64,000 nucleotides of DNA from Timema cristinae (GCA_039000515.1 JBCFYV010000219.1:62001-126000), one strand, 5' to 3'; shown: positions 11,804 to 22,828, counted from the first letter of the stretch. Numbers and translations are program-made. The notes: generated by a model from the sequence alone, not told the origin.

Positions 11804-13594
11804 GTTAGTCAAAAATAATACCTATTTTGTATAGTGTTGGTGTTTGTAATATATATATATATTACCCGCACCAGTGGTTGAGTAGACTAATATGCTAGTA
11901 TAGCATTGCGCTCTATCGCTGTTGTCGGTGAGGTCAAGGTTCGAATCTCGTCCGGGTCCGGGTTAATTAGAGGGGCTTATCACGTGTGATTTATCAGTGG
12001 TTTGCCATCCTCTCTATGAGCTAATGCAGGATCACTTCCTCTCAACTACCTTGGTAACCAACACGGAAGATATAAATTATAGTTTGTGGGCCATTTATAA
12101 AGGATATTGTATTTTAATTATAAATGTTTGCCAAAATAAAACAAAAACGACAACACATCTAACAATATTATTTCCAATATGCCTCTTCACACGTTCGGTT
12201 AATCGATTAAAAACTATACAAACATTATTATATGGAATAGGTTAATTACATACAATATTATGTAATAAATTAGTGAGGGTTATTTTTGTCATTAATTCAA
12301 AATATATCCCAGGATATCATGTGAATTTCTTGGATGTGATTACGAATACATATTGGGGGCGGAGGTGGATGTTATTTTCAACATTTGTGCCGGAGTTTAC
12401 TGACATTACAGCTATAATGTTTGCTTGCATTTGCCAATTTATTTTAAGACATAGTCCCAATAAGTATTTAGTAGCTCACATGATAATAAAAGTGTGTAGG
12501 TTACTTTGTTAACATTTTAAGCTATTGCTATAATGACACTAAATTTAACAAGTTATGTTTATTTAAGTTTCGGATGGATACCTATTTTAATATGAGGTTG
12601 ATTTTGTCTACTGTACCCCACGAAAAAAAACACCCTAACAATAACATACTTTTTTTTCATTCAATTTAACTTGTAAACGGAATATGAATGATTACACTAA
12701 AAAAAAATGCAATTTAATATCTACTTAAATACAAGAAATATAATTTTATTTAAAAATAAATAAAACTTTAAATACAAAATTATAGTTCAAAATTAAGCAT
12801 TTTGCTCTGACAAGTAAGAAGATTTTCTACACACAAGACTGTCAGATTATAATGCATTAGACTAGTAACTTGACACTATGGGGATGGAGGGGGTGAAAAA
12901 GGAGAGACTAGACGAAGAGACAAAGAATTTGTTGTTGTTGTTAAAAGCTTTATTTATGAAATCTCAAGATTTAATAAATTAAAATGGTCCACTAGTGGAA
13001 GCTGTGTACCAAATTCAACCTTCTAGATAGTGGGGAAGTGGGTTAAATGGGGACTCTGGTCCACGCAAAACAAATGGCCATTTCCTGAATGCATAGACAA
13101 TTTGGCCATAAAACAATTGATATAACATTCTCTATCATACATTATCCTTAGACTATGTCACTGCATTTTATATAATAGGCCTCTATATAGAACAACTTGT
13201 TTAATGTATTAGTGTATAAATGTACATGGTCCCAAAGGAGAACAAAACAAGTATGCCAGTGAGTGTACGTCCCCACCCCTTACTCTCCCCTAAGAACTTC
13301 ATGACCTTGATCGCTGGTGTGGGTGGAGGGGGTCTACGTTCCTTCGTTGGAGGCAAGACACTTAGAAGATTTTTATAAGAGGATATGACTTTCATGTTTA
13401 ATTTTTTCCCCTTCATTTAATTTATCATCCATTAATTCTCCTTCACTCTCACCAAGCCATGCCCTCTCAATGAAATTGCATTTACTGTATTTTTTATTTT
13501 ATTTCATATAATTAGTTTTGAGTTACTTTAACTATGGTGATTTTACGTTAATGGCCTCTTTATGTCTCGCACGTCGTTAAAACATAATAATAGT

Positions 13595-13656
<62 letters not shown>

Positions 13657-15806
13657 GTTATTTTAAACTTTCTATGATAAGTTTTTCTAACAATAAAGTA
13701 TAGTTGAAATATTTTACTATAATGCCAACTATTGCTTCATTATTTAAACAACTTTTGCCAGTGTTTTGGTACCTTCTATTCTTTCCTCCATCATTGCTCA
13801 TTTAATCACAGGTTGAGAATTTACCAGTTGAGGAGAGAAGTAACAAACAAATTATGTTTTTACTATGGAATCTGAAGAAAAAATACGCTTGTTTAAAATA
13901 GTAATTTTTTTAAGTCTATAAACAATGTTTCAGTATGCTCATTTTAAACTTATCCAAGATGAATGCTATTTTTTTTTAAAGTTAGATTACTTATTCTAGT
14001 ATTGAATAACACTATACCCGCCTCGGTGGCGTAGTTGGCTAACGCGCTAGTCGTGTTGAGCTCAACCACCAAGGAGGGGGAGATTGAGGTTCGAATCTCG
14101 GTCGGGTAAACTGAGGGGGGTTTTTCCTAAATGGTTTTCCACTCTACCTCCACGCAAATGCGGGTTCACTTCCTCTAATTCAACCTTCACAATTCCAAAT
14201 CCATTAGCGTAATTAGTACTTAAAGCGTATAATCCCAACGGGTAGTAAGACGTGGTGCTAAATAATAACCCTATTGTTTTGAACTATCGGTTTTATTTCA
14301 TGTTTTTGAAACAGTTTGAATGAAAAGTAGCTAAATTATTGTCAGATTATTGCTTATTCTTTTTACAAAATATATATTTAAACTAGTCCATTTTACAATT
14401 TCAAAATTCCCCCTCCTCCCTCTTTTAACATCTACAAATTCTAAAAGTGATAATTTAATGTACAGTTTCAATTCTAAAATATGTTCGAGTAAACGAACTT
14501 TAATTTGATACTGGCTAAACTAGGGATACACACGCAACTTCCTTTTTAAATTATTGTTATTACTATGATAATATCGTGAATATATTGAGAAAAAGTAATA
14601 TTTAAACAACATTGTTCAACAGAAAAGAGTTCTATTGTTTGCACCAATCCAAATATTTGCTGGGCTTGGCATGGTTAGTTTGGAACATAATTACAATTTA
14701 TTTTTTCCCAGATCAAAACTCAATTCAGAAGAATCTTCCGATGTTGTCAATCAAGCAAGTGGTTCACACCCCGGTGTTGATACTGGTTCGCAGCACGAAA
14801 TAAATTTTGCTGGATCTTCTCATTTTATTTCCACATTATCTCTGGAAGAATCTTATTTGTTTCAAACACACAATGATACATCTGAGTTCGAGCATACTTT
14901 TCTTGTATCAAAAGTGCAAGAAGATGTCATTGATGCAGACCACATTGAACTACACGGTAGAAGAATTGTAGATATTTCCTTTTTATTCAAACAAATACAA
15001 TTAATGAGCCATCACCCTCTAACCAATTGTTCCTTTCAAGACATGTATCCTATCAAAGAAAAGTGTTTTGGGTTGAAATCACGAATTACTTTTAAATGTA
15101 AACTGTGCAAAATAGAGCAGGTTCTGTGGACAGATAAGCCAAATTTGAATGTAATGGACGTCAACACTGCCTCCGTATCGAGCACACTAACTACTGGTGG
15201 TGTACACGCACAGTTAGAGGAAATAACCTCCACACTAAATATTCCAACTATGTCCTATAAGACTTTCCGGAAATATCATGACAAACTAGCCGATGCTTTA
15301 GAAAAAACTGCACAAAAAGAGATGGAGGAAGCTGTACAGTTAGAGATTGAAGAAGCAAAGAAGCGGGGTCATGTAGACAAAGATGGTGTTCCCCTCTTGA
15401 CCGTTGTGGCAGATGGTAGTTGGGCGAAAAGATCATACCGTACCAATTACAGCTCCCTATCTGGTGTGGTAAGAACACATTTAATAATAATATCACATAT
15501 TTTGTACTTAAATACTGTAGTGAGTTCTTTCAGCCTTAGTAAGCACAAATCTTGGCTGTGGAGTCTCTGAGTAGAGCAATGTGTCCCGCACATGAGTAGT
15601 AACAGAGGCATTTAAAATATATAGGTCTCTTTACTCTTTAAAATACGCTAGTGTTTGTCTTTGTGTTTAATCTTTATTGGTACTGACACATAATATGCAA
15701 AGTGGTTTAATTTGACTTATTCATTTATATTAAGTCGATAATATTTAAGAAAATTAAAACAAAAAAATTACTAATAAGTAGGCCTACTTGACAAAGAACG
15801 TAATTA

Positions 15807-15881
<75 letters not shown>

Positions 15882-18420
15882 CATAATATATATATATATA
15901 TTACATAATATGTGTGTAATCAATACAATGCATTATGTATAGCAAAATATATATTATGTATATCTTTTACTATATATATAATTTAATCTATATATATATA
16001 TTATGTAATACAACTATCGTATATAATATATAATACTATGTAAATGATACATATCATATCATACAGTGGTTCTCAAACTTCTTAGTCACGTGAACCCCCT
16101 AACTAAGGAACAGATGATTATGGGAACCCTAGATGTAGGATAAATGATTATTAAATAATATATTATAATCATACATTTATAATATTATAGGGGTAAATCC
16201 ATCATATTCTTACAATTGCTTCAACCGTGAATAATGGAAATTCTACCCCCGACCAACTTTCACTATCAACCTCAACTATACCATCGTAACAAAGCATATT
16301 CAACGTTACAACTTCACATAATAAACATATACATATTCGGAAACATATCCTTTTAAAATTGAAAATAGTGAGTCTAATAAAATATTATTCCAACATTGGC
16401 TACATCATCTCTTGTCGGGATTGTGTTTAGTATACATCATTGTTTAACCCTATTATATAAGATTTGATAAGATCTAAAAGTAATATAAAGGTATGTCACG
16501 AATTCGTTGGACGATCTCACGGACCTCCTGGACGAACTTTGAGAATATTTGATTTAATACATAAAAATCACATATATAAATTTTAATGGCATTTTGTAAA
16601 ATATTGTGTCTTATTTAAATATTCCCTGAATGCATTCAATTGATTTTTTAATTTATTATTTTCAGGCTGCCATTGTTGGATTTTACACCCGAAAAGTAAT
16701 ATTCATTGGGGTCAAAAATAAGTATTGCACCTTATGCATACGTGCAGAAAGAGGAAAAGAAGAACCAAAAGGTCACTCGTGTTACAAGAATTGGGGTACC
16801 ATCCAGAGTTCAACAAGTATGGAGGCAGGGATTATACTCTATGGCTTTTTAACCAGTGAAACCATGTATGGTGTAAGATATAATAGACTAATTGCTGATG
16901 GCGACAGTAGTGTTTACAAGAAAATCTTGGATGCTAGGCCTTACAAACACATTACAGTGGAAAAAGTTGAGTGTCGGAATCATCTTTTGAGAAATTACTG
17001 CAACAAAATAAGAGAAATAGTTGTAAACAGTTCCAAAGGCCGTTTCCCCTTTGTTCTTCGTCAGAAAGTTGCAAATAACGTTGGCCGCCTGCGGAATGCT
17101 GTTACAATGGCAATAAAGCATCGAAAAAATACATTTGATCTAGATAGAGTTCATCAACTGAAACTTGACATACTCAATGGTCCTGACCATGTGTTTGGGA
17201 ATCATTCGAGATGCGTTGAGCGCAATTATTTTTGTGATGGAATAGAAAAACGCAACATGTCCCTCACAGTTGTACAAGATCTCAAAAATACGGGAATTTA
17301 TAATAGAATTATTGATGCCACTTCATTCTTGGCCAATAATGCAAGAAGTCTTATTGAAGATGTAGATAGCAACGTTGCACAACATTATAATCATGAAGTT
17401 GCTAAATATTTTGGTGGTAAACGGATAAATTTTTCTCTTGGAAGGAGCTATCAAGCAAGATGTGCAGCAGCAGTGGTCCAGCACAACAGTGGTTTGACAC
17501 AGTACCAACTACACAAAAGTATGTATGGAGAGAGTCCCGGAGCGTACTGCAAGTCAACGGAGATGCGTCGCAAAAGGAAAGTAGACACTCAAAGGATCAA
17601 ACGCCAAGATAAACCGACATGTGCAAAAAAGATTTTTAATCTTTGTTCGAAAAGCGACAAGGATTATGGACCACGTGTGCAACGTCCTGATATGGATGAC
17701 GTACAATTTAAGTTAGAATGTGATTCTTTTATTAGTTCTTTAACCTTAAGAGAAGATGAACAAAAAAAAATGGAACGCTTTACTATCCTACAAAGAAACA
17801 ATGGAGAATGGCTAGAAGAAAGAAGAAAGCGGATTACAGCATCAAGATTTGGAACAGTATGTAAAAGACGTCCACACACAGGCTGTGAGAAATTGGTTCA
17901 AGAAATGCTGTATAGCAAAGGTTTATCAACTACATCCATGGAGTACGGGGTAAAATATGAAGAAAGAGCACTTCAGGAGGTAAAAGCTGCTAAAGGGTTA
18001 AAGGTAAATAATTGTGGTCTGTTCGTGGATGAAAGTCTCCCATTCCTTGGGGCAACACCAGATGGTATACTCAACGATGGTCAAGGTATTGTTGAAGTTA
18101 AATGCCCACCTTCCATAGCTTCTATGCATCCAACAGAAGCAATACACCTGGGTAAATTCGCAGCCCTTAAAAAAGATAATGGTATGATTGTCATGAACAA
18201 AAAGCACGACTACTATTATCAAGTTCAAGGACAGTTACACATCACAAGAAGAAGCTATTGTGTATTTGGTTTATGGACACCCCTTGGCTTACATCTTGTG
18301 GAAGTGAAACGAGACGATGGCTTTTGGCAGTCAGAAATGGAAGAAAAGCTAACTACATTTTTTATGAACTGTCTGCTTCCTGAGTTGGTGGATCCAAGGT
18401 TCCCAGGTCAATGCCCATAA
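11673..18420 (+). CDS. DDE transposase fused to YqaJ-type exonuclease, three exons, about 880 aa
   Basis: Exons 11673-11803, 14712-15468 and 16666-18420 join in phase (2, then 0) into one 880-residue reading frame, an inferred splice model. Exon 1 is a basic leader ([14 protein letters not shown]). The transposase part has [12 protein letters not shown] (D about 278), [12 protein letters not shown] (D about 374/376) and [12 protein letters not shown] (C-x2-H, about 399-402), then [19 protein letters not shown]. This is the Mutator-like transposase layout. Residues about 682-846 are a YqaJ/lambda-exonuclease-like domain: [26 protein letters not shown] (D762), VEVKCP (E773, K775) and [10 protein letters not shown]. 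All YqaJ core residues are present. Likely role: excision and integration of the element, with a nuclease whose job is unknown. No stop or frameshift is seen. One doubt is AQHYN at about 534-538, where relatives, as I recall them, have a glutamate. Confidence 0.72.
11864..12075 (+). mobile_element. tRNA-derived SINE, diverged
   Basis: ACCCGCACCAGTGGTTGAGT resembles a tRNA A box region, and GGTTCGAATCTCG at about 11939 a B box. The following CACTTCCTCTCAACTACC matches the body of the SINE at 14016. It lies in intron 1 of the transposase-YqaJ gene. Confidence 0.65.
12563..12600 (+). repeat. Second left-end-like motif of the TTAA element
   Basis: TTAAGTTTCGGATGGATACC at 12563 matches the element's own left end (TTAAGATTCGGATGGACACC at 10960) at 17 of 20 positions, in the same orientation, inside intron 1. 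No partner right end was seen besides the one at 21769. Confidence 0.6.
13595..13655 (+). repeat. (AAT)n microsatellite
   Basis: About twenty uninterrupted AAT units, read directly. Confidence 0.95.
14016..14263 (+). mobile_element. tRNA-derived SINE with near-perfect 11-bp target duplication
   Basis: The head is ACCCGCCTCGGTGGCGTAGT with the B box GGTTCGAATCTCG, the body GGTTTTTCCTAAATGGTTTT, and the end GGTAGTAAGACGTGGTGCTAA. It is flanked by AATAACACTAT (14005-14015) and AATAACCCTAT (14264-14274), one mismatch. It lies in intron 1 just before exon 2 of the transposase-YqaJ gene. Confidence 0.88.
14712..15468 (+). CDS. Exon 2 of the transposase-YqaJ gene
   Basis: The acceptor is TTTATTTTTTCCCAG ending at 14711; the donor is GTAAGA at 15469. 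It encodes an acidic N-terminal region, a [11 protein letters not shown] segment and the first catalytic block [12 protein letters not shown]. The open frame extends upstream to 14623, so an earlier acceptor at 14621 is possible. Confidence 0.68.
15811..15879. repeat. (TA)n microsatellite
   Basis: About 34 TA units in intron 2 of the transposase-YqaJ gene. More broken TA-rich repeats continue to about 16050. Confidence 0.95.
16065..16160 (+). mobile_element. Left end of a hAT-type MITE fragment
   Basis: CAGTGGTTCTCAAACTTCTT followed by a CACGTGAACCCCC block is typical of hAT terminal repeats. The matching right end was not found before exon 3, so only one terminus is supported. Confidence 0.45.
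16666..18420 (+). CDS. Exon 3 of the transposase-YqaJ gene
   Basis: The acceptor is ATTTTCAG ending at 16665, and translation resumes [10 protein letters not shown] directly after LSGV of exon 2. It codes for the remainder of the transposase and the whole YqaJ domain, ending in a TAA after RFPGQCP. The frame is open for 584 codons. Confidence 0.8.
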   Translation, partial: AAIVGFYTRKVIFIGVKNKYCTLCIRAERGKEEPKGHSCYKNWGTIQSSTSMEAGIILYGFLTSETMYGVRYNRLIADGDSSVYKKILDARPYKHITVEKVECRNHLLRNYCNKIREIVVNSSKGRFPFVLRQKVANNVGRLRNAVTMAIKHRKNTFDLDRVHQLKLDILNGPDHVFGNHSRCVERNYFCDGIEKRNMSLTVVQDLKNTGIYNRIIDATSFLANNARSLIEDVDSNVAQHYNHEVAKYFGGKRINFSLGRSYQARCAAAVVQHNSGLTQYQLHKSMYGESPGAYCKSTEMRRKRKVDTQRIKRQDKPTCAKKIFNLCSKSDKDYGPRVQRPDMDDVQFKLECDSFISSLTLREDEQKKMERFTILQRNNGEWLEERRKRITASRFGTVCKRRPHTGCEKLVQEMLYSKGLSTTSMEYGVKYEERALQEVKAAKGLKVNNCGLFVDESLPFLGATPDGILNDGQGIVEVKCPPSIASMHPTEAIHLGKFAALKKDNGMIVMNKKHDYYYQVQGQLHITRRSYCVFGLWTPLGLHLVEVKRDDGFWQSEMEEKLTTFFMNCLLPELVDPRFPGQCP

Positions 18421-19302
18421 GGAAACCACTCTACATTATCAAAGCTCAAGCAGAAATGCAGAAAAAGAAGAATAAATAGGAAAATTGCACCTATATATGA
18501 GTTTTTATTTTAAACAATTAATAAATATTACGCTGCAATTTAATGGATTTATTGTATATTTTTTGTTGCGGTTCAGTTCATAATTACAGATGGTGCCTAT
18601 TAAATTAAAGCTTAGAGGCTGACCAGATTATTTCCTTATAGTTATGTAATTATTTCAATTATTTTGCAATTTTGTTTTAGTTAATGTAAGCTATTAAGTT
18701 AATGAACGTATTATATCTTTCTATTTATGTAACTGTTCAATTGTTTTAGTAGTTTGTTTTAAATGTTGTAAGTGGTTGATAAAACTTACGCTAAGCACAG
18801 TAAGTATATGGACCTATGCATCTTTCTATATTTGTAACTATTCAGCATTTATTTATTTTATTGTTGTAAGTTGTTCATAAGAATGTAATTTGTTTATCTA
18901 GATTGTTACCTTTTACTAACTATATTAAGTGCAAAGGAAACTCGTGGAGTGTTTTTAGATTAAACATAGCTAGTTAAATATGTACCTATTAAATGTCTCG
19001 CTCCGAGGATAACTTTTGTTCAGCAACCACCAATGAACTAATAATGCCAAGTTAATTAACAGAACATCTATTTGGTCAGATATGAACTGAGTGGGAAGAA
19101 GATTTCACTAGTATGGTTCTAATAAGCTTATATAAATATATGTAGGTTTTTAAATGATTTGAATTCTATTGCTATATTATTGGAATTACTTTATTCATTA
19201 TTATGTAAATTAATTGCTGTACACCATACCCATGTAGTTTTGTTCCACATATTTCCAAATAATATTTGTTAAAATATTGTGTGTTATAAAGTTATTAAGA
19301 AT
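18421..19302. other. AT-rich 3' region of the TTAA element
   Basis: No genes. It contains AATAAA-like sites shortly after the stop codon (for example AATTAATAAATATT near 18520) that could polyadenylate the transposase-YqaJ transcript. Confidence 0.4.
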
Positions 19303-19400
19303 CAGTGGCGCATCCAGGAATTTACTTTAGGGTGAGAGGGACATGTGTGTCAAAGCTATTATTTCTGCCCCCAAAAATATTCATCTAATTATATTAGTTA
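19303..19400 (+). mobile_element. hAT-like left terminus
   Basis: CAGTGGCGCATCCAGGAATT begins at 19303. It shares CAGTGGCGCA with the right end (complement) of the hAT relic at 41077. No right end was identified nearby, so this is a fragment. Confidence 0.45.
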
Positions 19401-19561
19401 AATATTTTTTTTAAACTATACAAACACACACATACACATATATATAAAGGTTGTTTAAAAAAAAGTTCAGAAATTATGAATCGTGCGCACATTAACATGA
19501 GTAAAATAATCTTGATGACTTTACATTACCTCCACTTGTGTCGATACGCCTGTAAACGCCA

Positions 19562-19562
19562 A

Positions 19563-19609
<47 letters not shown>
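19562..19609 (+). repeat. (ATT)n microsatellite
   Basis: About sixteen ATT units, read directly. Confidence 0.95.
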
Positions 19610-19611
<2 letters not shown>

Positions 19612-20330
19612 AGAGTAAGAGAGAATATAGGTCGATGAACCAGTTCACATAGAAGTAAAGTAATAAAAAAATTAGGATGAAAATAAAATATTTTTTGGGT
19701 CTACATTGCACAAATGTATAACTTTATTACTTAAAAAAAGTGTTCATTCTGTCTTTCCATTTCCACAAAAATACCATATCTTCGAATTGGACAGTTGGGT
19801 GCTCTTTGAGGAATTTCTTGCGTTATTTGAATCGTCTGACAACCATTTTCAACTCACTGTTGCGAGTCTTATTCAAATGGAACACATTTGCTATATTACA
19901 ATGTTTTTGTCAAAATCTATTTTCATGATTAAAAAAATGAAAATATGAAACTTCTAACAATATTTGTAAAGTAAATTAGGCGTGAAGTGTGTAAATTCTA
20001 TTAAATTGAAAAAGATTAAAAAAAATGATTTTTTCACCAACTTAGGCCACTTTTTCTGACTCAATATTTTTTTAAAGATAGTTCCAATTTTTTTAACAGT
20101 CCATCACCCAGAACAAAGTGTGATTTTCACTTTTGTTTTTTTATTTTTTCTGGCAACCAAATGCTGGTACACTTATTTTAATTCTTACCTCCTTTTATCA
20201 TGTATTTAAATAAATAGCGTAAGTATCGACCGTAAAAACTAGTCAATGAAAAAAACAGAAGGAAAGGGCAATTTTTTTAATATTAGGAAGAAGAAAGAAA
20301 ATATTTTTATATATTTCTACAGTAGGTAAG

Positions 20331-20603
20331 GTGACCTGGCGGTAAGGTGTCAGACTTCTGTGCTGGGGTCCGGGGTTCAATCCTCGGTCCCGGCAAAGAT
20401 TTATCTGAATGCCAATCCCTTCCTTCACCTCTGACAAGACATCTTGTGAATGTGGGGAATGTCAGGCCTCCACCGTGGTTCGGATTCCACGTTAAACTGT
20501 AGGTCCTCCATTTCATCTCACAATCACCCTACCATTACACTTTAGGGTTAGTGCGTGTAACCCGAATGGGTAGTAAGACGCGGTACTAATAATAATAATG
20601 ATA
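20331..20603 (+). mobile_element. tRNA-derived SINE, second head type
   Basis: The head is GTGACCTGGCGGTAAGGTGT with the B box GGGTTCAATCCTCGG, the body CATCTTGTGAATGTGGGGAA, and the end CGAATGGGTAGTAAGACGCG with an (AAT)n tail. TACAGTAGGTAAG (20318-20330) and TACAGTGGGTAAG (20604-20616) are its target duplication, one mismatch. It sits in the 3' region of the TTAA element. Confidence 0.88.
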
Positions 20604-20763
20604 TACAGTGGGTAAGAGATAAACTAAATAAAAATGTCACCATTTATTGTAAATAGTGATTTCCTTGGGTAACTAAAATATTGTACTTTGGAGCCCTTGT
20701 CCTTTGACTTGGGACGACATTCTAACAAAACACCGAGATTGCGGCTCGAAACTCCACACTACT

Positions 20764-21543
20764 CCTTAGAGCAGAGGTGGGCAAATTTTCTCCTCGAGGA
20801 CCACATGGACATCTGTAAGGTATTTAGTGGGCCGCATGTAACAAAAATCTAAATTAACTAAATTATCAACTTTATTTTCACGCAAAATTGCCTATATTAG
20901 TCATATAACCATAAAAGTTTGACACACAAAAAAGTAGCAAATAAAGTCTAATGTGTCATAACAAATAGAACTAAATATGTCATGTACTCATGTTAATGCT
21001 TAACCTAGCAAATGTTGATTAATAACTACTCAAATTGCTATCGTTAATGGAATTTATGCAACTGTCCAAAATCCTGCACGAGTTTGTCGAAGTCAGGATT
21101 CAGCTTGTTCGTCCTCAATTCGCAAAACACTTTGTAGATTTGAGTAACCTGTTCTTTGCTTTGTTAATGTTCACGCATGAGAAAGCCTGTTCACATATAT
21201 AGGTAGAAGCAAATAACACAAACATATTTCTGGTAAACGTTTTCTAATTACTAAGCTTTTCTCTACAAGTGATGCATATAATTCAGTTAGTTTCATATTC
21301 TTAAAAGTCTCCTTTAGAGCATTGTTTGCTTGAAGATTGATTAAATCAAACTGGAGCTCATTTGATTTGCTCTTACACATGGAACATTATAATCGAGCCT
21401 GCTCACTTGTTCAAATGTTTAAAAACATGCACTGATTATCTATTTAATTTGACATTTTTGTTAGTAAATTCACAACAATTTTACAATTGCGTGCGGCCAT
21501 CAAGCGGCCCGTGAGCCGTAGTTTATACACCGCTGCCTTAGAG
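20764..21543 (-). mobile_element. 764-bp internally deleted hAT element, perfect 8-bp duplication
   Basis: The element runs 20772-21535 and is flanked by CCTTAGAG on both sides (20764-20771, 21536-21543). The left end is CAGAGGTGGGCAAA; the right end complement is CAGCGGTGTATAAACTACGG. On the minus strand 21100-21380 retains a transposase C-terminal scrap: LINLQANNALKETFKN, KLTELYASLVE and YICEQAFSCVN, the hAT dimerisation region of GTF2IRD2/ZBED-type elements. It is nested in the TTAA element. Confidence 0.85.
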
Positions 21544-21798
21544 AGCATCATCATGATAGCTTTTCTTTGGTTTTGTAGTAAGCAACAAAATTGAAAGGAT
21601 TAGGGGTGGTGGCGGCGGCCTGGAGTAATGACACTCCGAAAGGGGAAGGGAGAGTATTAGAGGGGAGAGAGGGGTTGGTGTTGTTACTGCCCTAGCTACA
21701 GCAGCGCAGCTCCGGTGAGGTGTTAGCACATGGTACTACTTGGAGTAGAGATTTGCCAAACCTCGAGATGTCCATCCGAATCTTAAATTGAGGCGAAG

Positions 21799-22009
21799 TG
21801 TTGGTATAGCAATTTAACATTTATTCATTATTAATACTGGTACATTTTTATGCATATGTTGGTAGTTCTGTTTATAATATGTTCTTGCCTGATATGTATT
21901 TAGTATTTTAGTACATATTAATATCTCGCTTAATAAACTACTTTTCAATCCGGTAATGTTTGATGTTCATAGAGTAAACGTTATAAAAACCTGTGGTGGC
22001 ACGTTTTCA
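21799..22009 (+). repeat. Copia 3' LTR (211 bp)
   Basis: Almost identical to 2761-2971 and followed by AAAGT, the same 5 bp that precede the 5' LTR. The ATTGAGGCGAAG before it is a decayed polypurine tract. Confidence 0.9.
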
Positions 22010-22014
22010 AAAGT

Positions 22015-22785
22015 CTCTATGAGAGAGTGAGGCATGCCCAGCGTTAGGCGCTGTATCCATTCACAATGGCCAAAGAGTAATAATAACACAACAAAAATAC
22101 TCCCTGAGTTCATAAATGGCCAAACAAACAATTTAAACAAATACGGTTAAATTGACCTTCGCACAAATCTGGTAGAGATAATAATAATGAAGGATGGCGA
22201 TAGTAAATTCTAGACTATGGTAATATCAAAAAGGATATTAGCTATTTGCAAACGACGACTCTCAATTTTTCAGAGTAATAGACAAAATGTTCTGGATAAA
22301 AGAATATTTTAACAGCTATAAATAGGCAAAATAGAGATATATAACAAATATAGAAACATTTGTTATAGTTAGGTAAACTAACGTTATACATTTCAACTAG
22401 AGTTAAAAGTATAAGCACGCCAACTTGTGGCCCTTGATTTAACCAACAAAGAATAAAGCTCCGATGTATAACAATAACAAATAAACTCCCAATTAATAAC
22501 ACGTGGCATAATCTTAAAACATAGTATTTGGGAAAATTACAATATAATACAGCCCAATGCAACACAAAACCAAAAATGGCGGTGCTCTAAAACCTAAGCC
22601 CATCCGTGAAGCGGATAAAAGAGTTTCCCTATCAGACAAATGTTTTGGGTCCAGCCGTGTAACGGTATTACGTTTAGCCATAGTCTTTAAGCGAAATTCA
22701 GTTGACCCGGTATAAATAAAGATTCGATTTATAATATAACATCCCAAACGGTAATTTTGAATGATAAATGTCAAACAGAATTTAG

Positions 22786-22788
<3 letters not shown>
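22015..22788. other. Unassigned DNA between Copia and the rDNA shard
   Basis: No recognisable family. The open frames on the minus strand (22242-22565, 22514-22774) carry no motifs I know and look like chance. Confidence 0.4.

Positions 22789-22828
<40 letters not shown>

Larger units (their letters stand above)
10960..21786 (+). mobile_element. 10.8-kb Kolobok-like DNA transposon with DDE transposase-YqaJ gene
   Basis: The ends are a perfect 14-bp inverted repeat, GATTCGGATGGACA at 10964-10977 and its complement at 21769-21782, flanked by TTAA on both sides (10960-10963, 21783-21786). Outside each TTAA is Copia sequence, so the pairing is secure. TTAA duplications are known for Kolobok, piggyBac and some Sola elements. 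The encoded protein is a Mutator/Kolobok-like transposase fused to a YqaJ nuclease, so I lean to Kolobok. Introns and the long 3' part hold four SINEs or SINE relics and hAT pieces, which explains the size. Confidence 0.75.
2756..22014 (+). mobile_element. Copia LTR retrotransposon opened by two nested DNA transposons
   Basis: Two 211-bp direct LTRs (2761-2971 and 21799-22009) start TGTTGGTATAGC and end CACGTTTTCA. The outer flanks are the same 5 bp, AAAGT, at 2756-2760 and 22010-22014, as expected for one integration. A Copia primer-binding site follows the left LTR, a decayed polypurine tract (ATTGAGGCGAAG) precedes the right LTR, and gag-pol relics fill 3093-6981. The body is split by a DNA transposon at 6982-10800 (AAAT duplication) and another at 10964-21782 (TTAA duplication). 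Removing both leaves a Copia of ordinary size (about 4.6 kb). The orientation is plus. Confidence 0.85.

Noticed and set aside
14016..14120. tRNA gene
   Set aside because: A and B box-like parts exist, but the sequence is the head of a SINE with a target duplication; other SINE heads in the window are the same kind of thing.
21799..22009. Solo LTR independent of the left Copia
   Set aside because: The right flank AAAGT matches the left flank of the 5' LTR, and a polypurine tract precedes it, so it is the 3' LTR of the same insertion.
22242..22774. Minus-strand open frames of 86-107 codons
   Set aside because: Hydrophobic, compositionally AT-driven and without motifs; likely chance.
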